A DNA stretch of 64,000 bases from Chiua virens (Eukaryota > Basidiomycota > Agaricomycetes > Boletales > Boletaceae), in the NCBI GenBank assembly GCA_019787685.1, contig JAHNUO010000029.1:248001-312000 (forward strand), given 5' to 3'. The notes under the pieces were generated by a model. It searched no databases. It was not told the DNA's origin and saw only the letters and a list, made by a program, of their open reading frames with translations. Positions 11,451 through 23,100 of this stretch are shown here, piece after piece (the stretch's first letter is position 1; every line of letters begins with the position of its first letter). The position numbers and the translations under genes are program-made.

Positions 11451-12951
11451 AATATCCCCGTAGTCGTGTCCGCACTTGGTCTCGCATCCGATCCGGCCTC
11501 TCGTCCCATTCCCCCAAAATCACTCTCAAATGCTCCCTATCAACCCATCCCCCATTCATGCCGATCATTTTCCCTTTTCCTACTACAGCTGCTCCATCCA
11601 CGGACCGCTATTGTACCGAGTCAGGCATTACCGGCCGGTAATATCGTTTCGATCCACAGCATACACGAGCCCCCTCGGCTGTACCCTGACCGTCCCAGGC
11701 ATTCATTTTTATCTATTTTTGTTTCATACCCGCGCAAGACTAACATTTTAGGACGAACGAGTGTCAGCTGGTTTGTAAGGGATCGTCATGATCTGCCGGC
11801 TGAGACAGTCCCAACTGGTCATATCTGGATCGCTGCCATTTGCATACTCCCAAGGCCCATGAAACATCTGAACGTTTGTGCGGGCACCTTTCAACTACTC
11901 ATTCTACCTACACATGAGTCCTTACGTTATTTTAATTTACCTCCTTCTTGCATTCATTCATCCGCGTTCCTGTCGTTTACTATTCAAGTTCCCCTCGTTC
12001 ACATCCGGTCTTCTGTTACGGCTGCTTTGCCTTCGTCCTCACCATCCGCCTGGGTAGCCGGTTTCACCGTGGAGCCTTCAAAACTTAATCCGCCTATTCC
12101 TCATCTGTCACTGCTTAATCCGTGAGTACATATAACGCAGCCTTTGCGTACTTTCGATGCCCAGGAGGTCATCATTTCAAGTTCCCCTCGGTGTGAGCTT
12201 GGTTGGTACCTAATACCAAGCTCAGTTTTTCACGTTTTTAGTCGCATAACATGCACTTTCGATGCCATCTGCTCGTATACGGATCCGTTTCTGCGCATTA
12301 CTAACCGGTTCATTGATTTTATAGTTCAACCTGATGATCCGCCGTTGTTAGTTGACGCTGCGACTACTTGGCAATGGTCCAAGCATCGTCTCAAAGCATA
12401 AAACATAAAGTCAGCCATATGATACGTATCCGTCTCTACCCCGGGATTCAACCGGCGCTCTCTATCTCACCCTGGGATTCGATCCAGTGCCTCTAAAACA
12501 ACGAAAACCGCCGCTAAACACACAGACAATTTATACGATACACTCTTTCCTTCGATACAACAAGACAGAAAAATAAAACAATGAAACCATTCGTATACTG
12601 CCAGTTCCTTTGTCTTCGATCATAACCATTGTTATTTAGATATTCACTTTCGCTACTACTTCTTTTCTCTCATCTGAAACCGAATACTGTCATATGCAAT
12701 CCGGCTGCTCGGCAAAGCGATTAGTGCAGGTATAGACTTGAAAGATGACTGAAGAAGACAAGCCGGATAGACAACCGCACCCCGTATTAATTATTCTCGT
12801 TTCTTTTCACTCACATTTCATTTTATTGATCACTTTCCATTCATTGCTTAATTAGGGATCGCGACCGGATTGGACAGAGGACACGGATCGATTGCTATAC
12901 TACGACACAGCGGGAACGACGACTCTATCTACAGAAGCCGTAGTATGGCCT
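11451..12951. other. LTR-A interior without recognisable coding
   Basis: No pol motif appears in any frame: no protease D-S/T-G, RT YxDD or integrase HHCC/DDE. Long open frames (such as 11466-12125 plus) are low-complexity Ser/Pro translations. The phrase AAGTTCCCCTCGG occurs at 12179 and again at 14345 just before the 3' LTR, where a polypurine tract would be expected; its role is unknown. Confidence 0.5.
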
Positions 12952-14205
12952 TCACCTTCTCCAACTCAGCCTCCTTCGACATGATTTATCCGCCAACTGC
13001 ATCTCGAGCGTCTTGTACTCGGTTTTGGAGGCGAGCAGCTCTGCCTCCATAGCGAGCACAGCCCATTTGGCCACATCAACCTGAGAGCACGTGGGTCCGT
13101 CTTGACCTGACGTCTTCTGCTTCTTCTTGGGGCCCGTATCCTCTTCCTCCTCATTGTCCACGATGGATGCCTTAGCCTTAGGACGTGGCTTCAGCCTTGC
13201 CTTGCACGTATCCAGAACCGGATTGGACAGTTCTGCGAACAGTTGGCGCGGTGGTACGAATATCACCGGTTTTTGCGAAGCTAAACCGTGTATTAATACA
13301 CACGGATTGATGAGCAACACATTATTACTCACCTGGGACCCTCATCACTTCTGCCTTCCCATCCGTCTTCGCCCTCTTGCCACCACGTCCGCTTGAATAT
13401 GTGCAGCTCTGGCGGTCCTTTCCGCAGCGTCTGCATACACGACTAGGAACCCCAAAGCAGGGGTACCCTGTGCCCTCGCACCGCTCGCACGGCACCTCGT
13501 GGTTGATGTCGCCTTCCTCCCGCAGCGAATCGGTATGGGTCGGCGGCGTGCTCTTGGCCATGCTGCTTTCGACGATGATCGGCTCGTCCTCGCCCTCCAA
13601 CTCGTTCTCCATCACGATAGGATGCTGTGTGTATAACCTAGTTAGCATCGCACGTACCGGATATGTATCCGGACATGCACCTTCCATTTCTCTCTCCCCT
13701 CTGGCGCTTTCCCCTTCTCCTCGCGCCTCCTTCGCGTCTTCTCGTCCCCTGCGTCCTCTCATTCCTCACTCTCGTGCACTGCCGCTGTTGCCTTCGCTGC
13801 ATCATCAGCTGCCTTTCGTAGCTTCTTGGCTGCGTCCCACCATTCCATCGCCTTCTGCGACTCTTGAATCGCGAGGGTGACCGCGTTGTCAACCCGAGCC
13901 TCGACACCAGCGTCCCGAGCCTATCAAAGGCAATCGCTGAGATGTTTCTGTAAAAACGAATAGTTCGCGGTTAGTACACGACGAGACGCGATCGGTTAAC
14001 TATGTACCAGGATCTCATCCCATTCCTCTCACCACATCATCTGCTCCTCAGCCAGGTCCTCCCTATCGTCCGGGATCGTCTTCACGAAGTCCCTGGCGCA
14101 TCTGTTCACATGCTTCAGCTCCGTCTTGGCGAAGACACGTGGTTCGTACGGATCGACCACTTTCTGCATGTCCACATATTTGAGGATCGACTCGGCGTAC
14201 GACAT
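12952..14205 (-). pseudogene. Antisense multi-exon gene in LTR-A with a Zn2Cys6-type cysteine cluster
   Basis: The start MSYAESILKY is at 14205 on the minus strand. Exon 1 ends at a GTACAT donor near 14008. A second exon has a helical EARVDNAVTLAI...MEWWDAAKKLRKAADDAAKAT segment. A third contains C-x2-C-x6-C-x7-C-x2-C-x6-C (about 13380-13480), the spacing of the fungal Zn(II)2Cys6 cluster, followed by a basic KRAK patch. A fourth (12952-13270) has PKKKQKTS, a nuclear-localisation-like patch, and a predicted coiled coil. Stops appear, such as TGG-TGA-GAG near 14028 where CGA is the likely original, and others in exon 2. It may be a captured regulator-like gene; the function is unknown. Confidence 0.6.
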
Positions 14206-14358
14206 AGTGGAAGTGTAAAAGATAAAGAGAATGGAAGAGAAGTGTGGACGCGACGCGTTCAAGTAATGTCCGGTGGTGCATTGTTCAGTTTTCAAACCCA
14301 GCTCGCACGTACATCACGTGACCGACTGAGGACAGTCGGCATCCAAGTTCCCCTCGGG

Positions 14359-15008
14359 TGTAGGAGTTAGATACTCCCTACGGTTGTAGGATACATTTTC
14401 CTTGCTCTTCATCATGTCATATCATCTCCTGTCTCATCCACCATCGACTTCGTGCCAGCCCGGTTTCATTCCTAGTGTTTACAGATCATCCGAATCCAAT
14501 CTGAGTCCAATCCAAGTCAACGCGATCCAATCCAGTTCTTTCATATGTATTCCACTTCATCCGATTTGACTTGTTCTACTCGATTTGGCCTTATTAAGGT
14601 CATTACTATCCTAACACCTTTCCTTTCTTTGTCATCTACAAGGGTCGGATTACCTTTAACAGTCCTGGGTTATGCCCAGGACTATAAAACCATGTTTCTA
14701 ACAAAAAAAAGGGGGTCTTTCTGCGTTCAGGAGATCTCCTGTTTACTCTCCTGTGTGTGAGTGAGCTGGATAGTTTCTCTTTTACCTCGTCCTATCGTTC
14801 CTCTGCGTCTCATCTACTCGAATCAATACTCTCATTGCCTTGTCTCCACCCAGATACTTTTACATCGACCGCTTTTCATCCTGGATCATCCAGCAGCCTC
14901 TAGGACTCTTAGACAAACCTGAATCCATCATTCCTTCTAACATAACCCCCCTTGGGACGAACCTATCGCCCCACCTTTCTTCTTATCACCGATTATTACT
15001 TTTCTACA
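14359..15008 (+). repeat. 3' LTR of LTR-A
   Basis: This 650-nt copy of the 5' LTR carries the 57-nt stretch missing there. Apart from that indel and scattered substitutions the two LTRs are nearly identical, which points to a fairly recent insertion relative to the decayed hAT host. Confidence 0.85.
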
Positions 15009-15041
15009 CCGGTCAATAACCTGTCTTTCACTGTTCCCTAC

Positions 15042-16160
15042 CCCCTCGTCCTTCCCAATATGCCCTAACAAAGCTCATGAACTTCGAGTTCGTCGAACTC
15101 TGGTACTTCACAGATGAAGGGTGCAGGGAAGCCTCCAGGACTGGTTTCACCCAAGCTAATGATTCCTTCGGCATCACCAGCTCCAATGACATCCTCACCC
15201 TGCGTCCAGCTGCCTCCGTTAATGCATCCCGCAATGCCCATGCTGACCACGAATTACAATGGGTCGATTTCCTAACTGGTAAAAACAATTTTCTCCACCA
15301 CATCCAAGCTGCCTCCTGGCCTAACGACCACTTTGCTGCCCTTGCAAAGTTTTTCTTCTTCATGGAAACACACCTGATGTGCCAGAACCCCCATGGCCAT
15401 GAAATGATCATGCACTATGCCTCCCACATCCATCGCCAATGGCACAACCTCCTCAAGCTGGGGGACAGGCAAGCCTTCGACATCTCAGAAGTCAACCAGG
15501 CCCTCATGAACAGCATCGCTTTCGAAGTAAACAGTGTCCATCAAGCCAAGCTCGCATGCAAGGTCAATACCACTCCCCATTTCCTTTGACCCCCAAACTA
15601 ACTTTCTCTCCCTCTCCCTCCATGCACGACCACCCTTTAATGGCGATCCCACCCCCACCCCCACCCCCTCCTCTCCCTCTGTGCAGCGCTCCCACCGCAC
15701 ATACAACCAAGCAGACTGGAATGTGGAACGTAGACACTCCTTTCGTTCCCATTCCCCCTCATCCACTCGGTTTTGTGGCAAACCCACCTGCCAGTGTGAC
15801 CCATCGCCACCCCTGGTGTACAAACCCTTCTCATCCTGCCCTACCCACACCTGCACCTGTGCAGACCCCTCCCAGTGCAGGTCCACATGTCCTAAATGCC
15901 TTGGACGGCACCCACACCGCATCCATGAATGTGACAACCCCACTCTCTGGGACGGCTCCCCCACACATGCTCGCCACACTCCCAGTGGCACATTCTCCAA
16001 CCCCAATGGGGACATTCTTTGCAGCGACTGGCAGAAGCCTGGCAGCTGCTCTCGTTTCCACAAATCGGCACAACACGAATGCTCTGGATGTGGCAAAGCA
16101 GGGCACAGTGCCCAGCAATGTCCTCATGCTCAGAAAAGGCCGTGTGCTAACCCCATATAA
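15042..16160 (+). pseudogene. YR-retroelement gag, core and zinc knuckle
   Basis: This continues the frame of 6185-6479 across the hAT insertion. A helical gag core runs from LMNFEFVELWYF (15080) to about 15560. A frameshift (or short intron) near 15560 moves coding to the frame of 15534-16160. That part is Cys-rich (CPKCLGRHPHRIHEC, about 15890) and ends in a classical zinc knuckle CSGCGKAGHSAQQC (C-x2-C-x4-H-x4-C, about 16082-16123), which binds nucleic acid in gag proteins. Confidence 0.8.
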
Positions 16161-17202
16161 CCCCACTGCTTGGCTCCACCTCCTCTCCCGAGCGGGCCTG
16201 TTACACAAATACCCAAACATACACAATGGCCTTACCTATGGTTTCTCTGCAGGCATCCCCCCCCTCTCTCAGTCTTTCACCCCCCCAAATAATCCCTTGA
16301 TTGAGGAGCATTGTGATGTTTTCCATGAAATTGTACATAAGGAACTCCGCAAAGGACAATACATAGGTCCCTTCTCACATGAGGCATGAGGAGGTCATGG
16401 ACCTCATTGGAAATTTCCAAACTTCTCCCCTATCCCTGGTCCCCAAACCAGGCAAATTGGGCAAGTTCCGTCTTGTCCAGAACCTTTCCTTCCCATACTC
16501 CCTCCTCCCAGTCCCTTCAATCAATTCCCTGGTAAACCCCAACCTTTTCCCTGCCCCTTACAGTACTTTCGAGATTGTCTCTTTAATTGTTGCTACCCTC
16601 CCTGCTGGCGCTGAAGGTGCTGTCCGTGATGTTGCTGAAGCATACTGTACCATTCCCTTACACCCATCTCAATGGCATGCCCTTGTGGTCCATCTAAATG
16701 AATTCCAATTCACCATTGACACCTCAGCCTGTTTTGGTTTTGCCCCTTCTGGGGGCATCTATGGTAACCTAGCCAGTGCAGGCACTGACATCATGCGTGC
16801 AGCAGGCATTGGCCCCATCCTCAGATGGGTCAATGACCACCTCTTCATCCGGATCCCCACCAATTCCCTCTCAGACTACAACTCCAAACGCCACCAGGCA
16901 GCACTCCACATACATTCCCTTGGTGGACCCACCACCCGCAGTGGATGCTCCTGGTTCACTGGAGGAAAGCTCCCGGATGGTTCCTGTGAAGAATTCGATG
17001 AAGATTGCTCATTCCCACTTGCTGACCTATCAACCACCTCTCCCCGCCCACTAACTGACTGCCACTTTACATACAATCTTGACGATGTTGACCGCCTTTC
17101 CCAGGAACTAGGCACCCCCTGGGAACCCTCCAAAGACATCCCCTTCTCTCCCTCCCCCACCTTCTTAGGTCTCATGTGGGACCTTGCCTAGTGCACGGTT
17201 TG
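16139..17202 (+). pseudogene. YR-retroelement reverse transcriptase domain
   Basis: RT motifs of the DIRS type appear in order: LVPKPGKLGKFRLVQNLSFP (fingers, about 16440-16495), VRDVAEAYCTIPLHP (motif A, about 16622-16668), ACFGFAPSGGIYGN (motif B-like, about 16728-16768), and WVNDHLFIR (motif C, about 16825-16850). Motif C has Asn where the first catalytic Asp is expected, a G-to-A change. A frameshift near 16385 joins the upstream frame (to 16389) with the RT frame (from 16379). TAG at 17189-17191 replaces a likely CAG. The gypsy element interrupts at 17203. Confidence 0.85.
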
Positions 17203-17978
17203 TGTTACGATTTCTTTCTTTTGTCTCACTTGTACGTTTTCACTTCACTTGATACCTAGGTATCATCATACGTTCATCCGTACTCGTTCCTCTTTTACCT
17301 TTGTAACTCAGCACTGGCCTCACCCGGATGCTTACATTCTTCTTATCTCGTCATCCTCTGATGGCATCGCTTTTACTCATTTCATCTTCATCATCGTCCC
17401 GATGGCATTGCTCTTACTCATTTCATCTTCGTCATCGTCCCGATGGCATTGCTCTTACTTATTTCATCTTCGTCATCGTCCGCTGCCTTCGCATCATACA
17501 ATTCCCCTTTTAGTTATCGTGCACTTCCCTTTTGGCCTTTCGCCCTTCCGCTCTTCTGGCCTACCCCTTTTAGTTACTTGGTCCATGCACAATACTCATA
17601 GTATAAATACCTTGCAGCGATACTCCTGTACACCAGTCTTGATCTCTGCAATCTAGCTGAGTATCACTGCTCCACTTGGACCCTTCCTTGTGACCACTTG
17701 ACCAGGGACTTCTCTCGTCGTCCCTTGACCCAACACTTGGACCCATCACAGTCCACCCTCAACCCTCGACCATCCCTCGGGTATAGATTCCCAACCGGAC
17801 AACTCTCAGCAACGCCTGAGTTATCACTCATCTCTCTGGTAGCAACTTGCTGACCAGAAACCCTTGTTCAACTCTGCAGCGCACCACACACCAAGTGGTG
17901 GTTGTTTGAGTTATCGCAGCCACTTGGTACTTGGCGCTTTTGCGGCTACGCTAGGCCCTACCCGGAACTATCATAACA
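17203..17978 (+). repeat. 5' LTR of the chromovirus
   Basis: It is 776 nt, 100 nt longer than the 3' LTR. The excess is two additional units of a 41-bp tandem repeat (17360-17481, three units here and one in the 3' LTR) plus an 18-nt indel near 17525-17550. Confidence 0.9.
17602..17645 (+). promoter_or_regulatory. LTR promoter: TATA box and predicted transcript start
   Basis: TATAAATA starts at 17602. AGTCTTGATCT at 17635-17645, 33 nt downstream, is the predicted 5' end of the genomic RNA because it is exactly complementary to the primer-binding site at 17981-17991. Confidence 0.65.
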
Positions 17979-17980
17979 TA

Positions 17981-17991
17981 AGATCAAGACT
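17981..17991 (+). other. Self-priming primer-binding site
   Basis: AGATCAAGACT, two bases after the 5' LTR, is the perfect 11-nt reverse complement of 17635-17645. There is no TGG start for a tRNA CCA end. In Tf1 and relatives the first 11 nt of the transcript fold back and prime reverse transcription; this matches in length and position. Confidence 0.7.
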
Positions 17992-18059
17992 ACCTATACA
18001 GCCTGCCTCTGTGCAGATAGCTGCCCACCATTGCAGGACAACCTCCCACCTGTCCACTC

Positions 18060-19295
18060 TTGAACCTTGCCTGGAATCTCCGGGCCTCCAACACTCTGTC
18101 GTCGGATCTATCTGATGAAAACCCAGAACCCTCGACCCCACTTTCTGAACCTCAGGAAGCAGACTTCAACATCAATGTCAAACACCTTGACTCGGAGGAC
18201 GAAACCCAGCGACTAGCTGACCGTCTTCATCAATCACTTGACCTCCCTGCACTTGCCACCTTCGTGTCCCCTACGACCCCATGAAGGCCGAACCCCGGAC
18301 CACAATCTATCCGAAACCCAAACCCGTCCCTCGTACCTCCACCCGTACGATTCCAACAAACCCCCACCACGACAACCACCTCGACCAACATGTCTAACAA
18401 GGCAGTTGAACTTTGTCTTGGGAAACCCTCAGCCTTCTGTGGCTCCTACAATCGTGCCATCCCCTGGCTCAACGACGTCACCACCTACCTCTTCGTCAAC
18501 GAGGATGTATACAACACCGAAAACAAACGAGTTGCTTTTGCACTCTCCTTCATGACCAAAGGGTCAGCTCTGACTTGGGCCGACACGTTCCGCGCCAAGT
18601 CCATCTCAGCAAGATCCTTTGGTACCTGGGCCAACTAGCAGATGGAGTTCCGAAAGGACTTCGAACACCATGACACCAAGGGGGACGCCATCGCCTGGCT
18701 CTCCACCACCCATACCACCAAGAACGAGGATGTCCCCTCGTATATCTCCTCCTTCCGCAACAAGGTCATCACAGCTGGCCTGACCAGCTCTGACTCCATC
18801 CTCATCAACTTCTTTGCGGCCGGCCTACCACCTTCCCTCATGAGGCGCGTCCAAGGAATGGACACGGTTCCTACCACGATCGACAAGTAGTATACCCAAG
18901 CCGTGCATTTCAAAACCCAATGGGAGCGTGCCGACGAGATTGCCCGTCGAAACAAGAAACCTGCCACCGCCGTCGTCTACCACGACAACCCCCCTCGCAA
19001 GAAGGAGTGAGACCCTGACGCTATGGATGTAGATGCCATCTACGTCCCAAAGCTTACCAAAGCCAAGCGAAAGCAATGCTTTGAACAAAAACTCTGCTTC
19101 CGCTGTCGCAAACCTGGACATCAAATGTCCACCTGCACAGCATTCTTGACAAAAACCCCTGCCGCATCTTCCTCCAAGAAGGTTAGGAAAACTGCCCTGA
19201 AACCTGACCCCGTTCCCACCTTAGTAGAAGTGGAGGAGGATGACAAGGACACTATGAGCGTCAACAAGGTGACCACTCCAGTCACAGGTTTTTAA
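18060..19295 (+). pseudogene. Chromovirus gag
   Basis: An acidic N-terminal region (18060-18284) is frameshifted relative to the capsid part. The capsid part (18390-18890) includes ALSFMTKGSALTWADTF and TKNEDVPSYISSFRNKV, as in Ty3/gypsy gag. MDVDAIYVPKLTKAKR then leads to the zinc knuckle CFRCRKPGHQMSTC (about 19095-19136). Stops are TAG at 18636-18638, TAG at 18888-18890 and TGA at about 19008; each differs by one transition from a plausible sense codon. Confidence 0.85.
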
Positions 19296-19317
19296 GGAGG
19301 AAGACTGATTCGACACC

Positions 19318-19398
19318 GGTATCTTCCCATTCTCGAACACATGTACTAGTAGCTGAACTTTCATCTCAATCTATGCAAATCCCTGTTAGATTGAACAT
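19318..19398 (+). pseudogene. Chromovirus pol, beginning of the protease region
   Basis: A frame reading LVAELSSQSMQIPVRLN ends where the solo LTR begins. Joining it to base 20106, counting the ACGTT/ACATT duplication once, continues in frame into VTATSQDVDTRALIDSGA, so the solo LTR landed inside the protease-coding region. Confidence 0.65.
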
Positions 19399-20105
19399 TG
19401 TAGAAAAGTAATAATTGGTGATGTGAAGAAAGGTGGGGCGATAGGTTCGTCCCAAAGGGGGTTATGTTTGAAGGAATGATGGATTCAGGTTTGTCTAAGA
19501 GTCCTAGAGGCTGCTGGACGATCTGGAATGAAAAGCGGTCGATGTAAAAGTATCCGGGTGGAGGCGAGGCGATGAGAGTATTGATTCGAGTAGATGAGAC
19601 GTAGAGGAACGATAGGACGAGGTAAAAGAGAAACTATCCAGCTCACTCACGCATGGGAGAGTAAACTGGAGATCTTCTGAACGTAGAAAGACAATATTTT
19701 TTTGTGTTAGAAACATGGTTTTATAGTCCTGGGCATAACCCAGGACTGTTAAAGGTAGTCCGACCCTAAGTAAGTGTACAGGATTGATGTAGGGTGAGTA
19801 TGGAAAGAAGGAGTGTCAAACCTTGTAGATGACAAAGAAAGGAAAGGTGTTAGGATAGTAATGACCTCAATAAGGCCAAATCGAGTAGAACAAGTCAAAT
19901 CGGATGAAGCGGAATACATACAAAAGAACTGGATTGGATCGTGTTGACTCGGATTGGACTCAGATTGGGTTCGGATAATCTGTAAACGTTTGGAATGAAA
20001 CCGGGCTGGCACGAAGTCGATGGTGGATGAGATGGGAGATGATATGACATGATGAAGAGCGAGGAAAATGTATCCTACAACCGTAGGGAGTATCTAACTC
20101 CTACA
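19399..20105 (-). repeat. Solo LTR of LTR-A inside the chromovirus
   Basis: It is the reverse complement of the LTRs at 9452 and 14359, from TGTAGGAG (ending at 20105) to TCTACA (starting at 19399). It includes the stem-loop/TATA module at 19725-19747. The flanks ACATT/ACGTT fit a 5-bp duplication with one G-to-A change. At 707 nt it contains about 60 nt more than the 14359 copy. Confidence 0.85.
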
Positions 20106-23100
20106 ACGTTACCGCTACCTCCCAAGACGTCGACACCCGTGCCCTCATTGACTCTGGGGCCAGGATCAACTGCATCGACTGGCACTTCGTCCAGAAACAC
20201 AAGTTCCCGAAAGATCATCTCCCGAAACCTATCCTGGTTAGGAACGTCGACTCTACTGCGAACAAGAACGGTGATATCAAATTCACCACTACCCTCTGGA
20301 TCGCTCTTGGTGGAGTGCTCCAGCGTATTAAGTTCCACATCATCCACTGTGGCTCTGAAAACATTATCCTAGGACTCCCCTGGTTAAAGGCAACCAATCC
20401 GATCATTGATTGGGTCACCAAGACCATCACTGTGTCCACCCCCGAACTAGACCTTCCTCCCATCACCACCGACGAACCAAAACACTCCGCCAAACTCGCT
20501 CACCCACCTCCCATCCGTCCCGTCCGCCACCTCGATGTCAATCCCATTTGGGACAGCAAACTCTATGACTACCTTGACACGGAAACTGGGCATCGATTCA
20601 CGACCCAATCTGTGCAACACTCCGTCAACCACGTCATGCGCACAGGACAACGCTTCATTTGGACCACTCAACCTGAGAAGCTCACCAATGCTACCGCCCT
20701 AGCGCCCGCTGCAAAGAAACCCAAGGTCACCCTCCCTTCGGAATATACGGAATTTGAATCCATATTCGCGAAGGAACCCTTCAATCAGATGCCTCCATCT
20801 CAGTCTTGTGACCACAAAATCCATCTGAAAGACACCTTCCAACTCAAGGTCGGGAAGGTCTACCCCTTGTCACCCGACGAGCGCAAGGCCACTGACAAAT
20901 TCATTGATGAACACCTTGCCAATGGCAAAATCCGCCCCTCGAACTCCCCCCAAGCCTCTCCCTTCTTCTTCGTCAAAAAGAAGGATGGCAAACTCCATCC
21001 TTGCCAAGATTACTGCTATGTCAACGAACATACCGTTCACGACGCCTATCCTCTTCCCCTCATCTCCGACCTTGTCGACAAACTAAAGGACGCCAAACTA
21101 TTCACCAAGTTTGACGTCCGATGGGGTTACAACAATGTTCGTATCAAGGACGGACACCAGTGGAAAGCCACATTCATCACGCACCGTGGCCTCTTCGAAC
21201 CAACAGTCATGTTCTTCGGACTGACCAACTCCCCTGCGACGTTCCAACGTTTCATGAACAACTCTTTCCACGACATGATCGCCGAAGGATGGCTCGTCAT
21301 CTACATGGACGATCTCCTCATCTTCTCCGAAGACGAGGCCACCCACACTGAACGCACCAAACGCGTTCTCGCCTGCATGAAGGAGCTAGACCTTCACTTG
21401 AAACTCGAGAAATGCCACTTCGCCACAACTGAAGTAGAATACCTTGGCATGATCACCCGACCAGGCGAACTCACCATGGACCCTGTCAAAGTAGCTGGTA
21501 TCGCTGACTGGCCCACTCCCACCAAGCTCAAGGATGTCCGATTGTTCATGGGCTTCGCCAACTTCTACCGTCGGTTCATCCCCGACTACTCCACTATTGC
21601 CCGACCCCTGGTAGATCTCACTAAGAAAGACGCCCCCTGGACTTGGGGACCATCCCAGATTTCTGCCTTCGAACACCTCAAAAGGGCCTTCACTACAGAT
21701 CCCGTACTCTGGTTTCCCGACACCTCCTGACCCTTTGCCATCGCCACTGATGCTTCAAAATATGCAACTGGCAGTGTTCTCCTCCAGACCGACACAAACG
21801 GCGACTGGAAACCATGCTCTTACCTCTTGCAGTCTTTCAACGCTGCCGAGAGAAACTACGACATCTATGATCATGAACTCCTTGCAGTCATTCGTTCCCT
21901 CAAGGCTTGGCGCCACCACCTCCGTGGTAGTGTGCACCCCATAACGGTCTTCTCTGACCACAAGAACTTGACATATTTCCATCAGCCACAAAACTTGAAC
22001 CGCCGACAAGCTCGTTGGCTCCTCGACCTCACCGACTTTGACCTCACATTTTCCCACGTCCCTGGAAAGCTCCTTGACGGCCCAGATGCGCTCTCCCGCC
22101 GTCCCGACCATATCTTTTCTGACTCGGACAATGAGAATGTCACCCTCCTCCCTGATGACGTCTTTGTCAATCTCGTCACCCTAGACTTGCAATCCCTGAT
22201 TGCCAAATCCTCGGTCGCCGACCCCCTCGTCCTAGACACCCTCAATGCTTTGGATGGCGGCCTTCCCTCATCATTACGGGCCCACCTCTCCAACTGGAAA
22301 TACAATGCCAGTGTCCTGACTTATCAGGGCCGCGTCTACGTTCCGCCAAACCTAGAACTCCAGCAACAAATTGTTGCCTGACACCACGACTCTCACTCCG
22401 CCAGCCACCCCGGCTTCCTGAAAACTCGCCAACTTGTCGCTGCCGAATTTTGGTGGCCCGGGCTCGCATCCTTTGTCCGCTCCTATGTCACCGGTTGTGC
22501 TGCGTGCCAACAGCACAAGGTCAACACTCACCTGACCACTCCTCCACTCTCTCCTATCCCTTCTGCTTGCTCCCGCCCTTTCCAGAATGTATCGGTTGAC
22601 CTTATCACTGATCTTCCTGTCTCCGCAGAGGGCTACAATTCCCTCATGGTCGTGGTCGACCACAGCCTTACAAAGGGGGTAATTCTTTGCCCCACGGTAA
22701 AGACCGCTGACTCAGCAGGTATAGCCTGTCTGTTTTTCCACAAAGTCTACACGCGATTCAGCCTTTACGACAAAATTATCTCTGACCGAGGCCTGCAGTT
22801 TGCCTCTGCATTCACAAAGGAGCTCTCCTGGCTTATCGGATACCGCCTATCCCTCTCCACTGCCTACCATCCCCAATCCGATGGCGAAACAGAGCACGTC
22901 AACCAAGAAGTCAAGACCTACCTCCGCATTTATTGCCAAAACAATCTGGAGAAATGGGCCGACTTAATCCCCATGGCCGAATTCGCACACAACCACCGCC
23001 CACACTCCGTCACTGGCAAATCGCCGTTTTTCTTGATGATGGGATATGAACCCCGTCCCCTACCCACGATCATCGCGGATACCAAGCTTCCCGTGGTCGA

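Larger units (their letters stand above)
9452..15008 (+). mobile_element. LTR retrotransposon 'LTR-A', gag-only (TR-GAG-like), with an antisense gene
   Basis: Two LTRs (9452-10043 and 14359-15008, TGTAGGAG...TCTACA) bound a 4.3-kb interior. The primer-binding site at 10046 matches a tRNA-Lys-like 3' end. Flanking bases are CCCGT and CCGGT, a 5-bp duplication with one mismatch. The interior has a gag-like reading frame (10353-11450) but no protease, RT, RNase H or integrase that I can recognise. It also has a multi-exon gene on the opposite strand (12952-14205). It would need enzymes from another element to move. A solo LTR of the same family lies at 19399-20105. Confidence 0.82.
6480..15033 (+). 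mobile_element. hAT-superfamily DNA transposon (itself split by an LTR element)
   Basis: Both ends are visible. The left begins CAGTGAA at 6480 and the right ends TTTCACTG at 15033, giving short imperfect terminal inverted repeats. The 8-bp direct repeat TTCCCTAC flanks them at 6472-6479 and 15034-15041; an 8-bp duplication is the hAT hallmark. Without the nested LTR element (9452-15008) the transposon is about 3.0 kb. It interrupts the gag gene of the YR retroelement. Confidence 0.88.

Noticed and set aside
13377..13880. Plus-strand 167-codon open frame
   Set aside because: It is the antisense shadow of the Zn2Cys6-type gene, whose exons, splice sites and cysteine spacing lie on the minus strand.
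15485..16096. Long minus-strand frame (203 codons) opposite the YR gag
   Set aside because: The plus strand carries the zinc knuckle and RT continuation; the minus frame has no motif and reflects C-rich coding bias.
17249..17656. 135-codon frame in the chromovirus 5' LTR
   Set aside because: It lies inside the LTR, is built from the 41-bp repeat, and is broken in the 3' LTR copy; no coding support.
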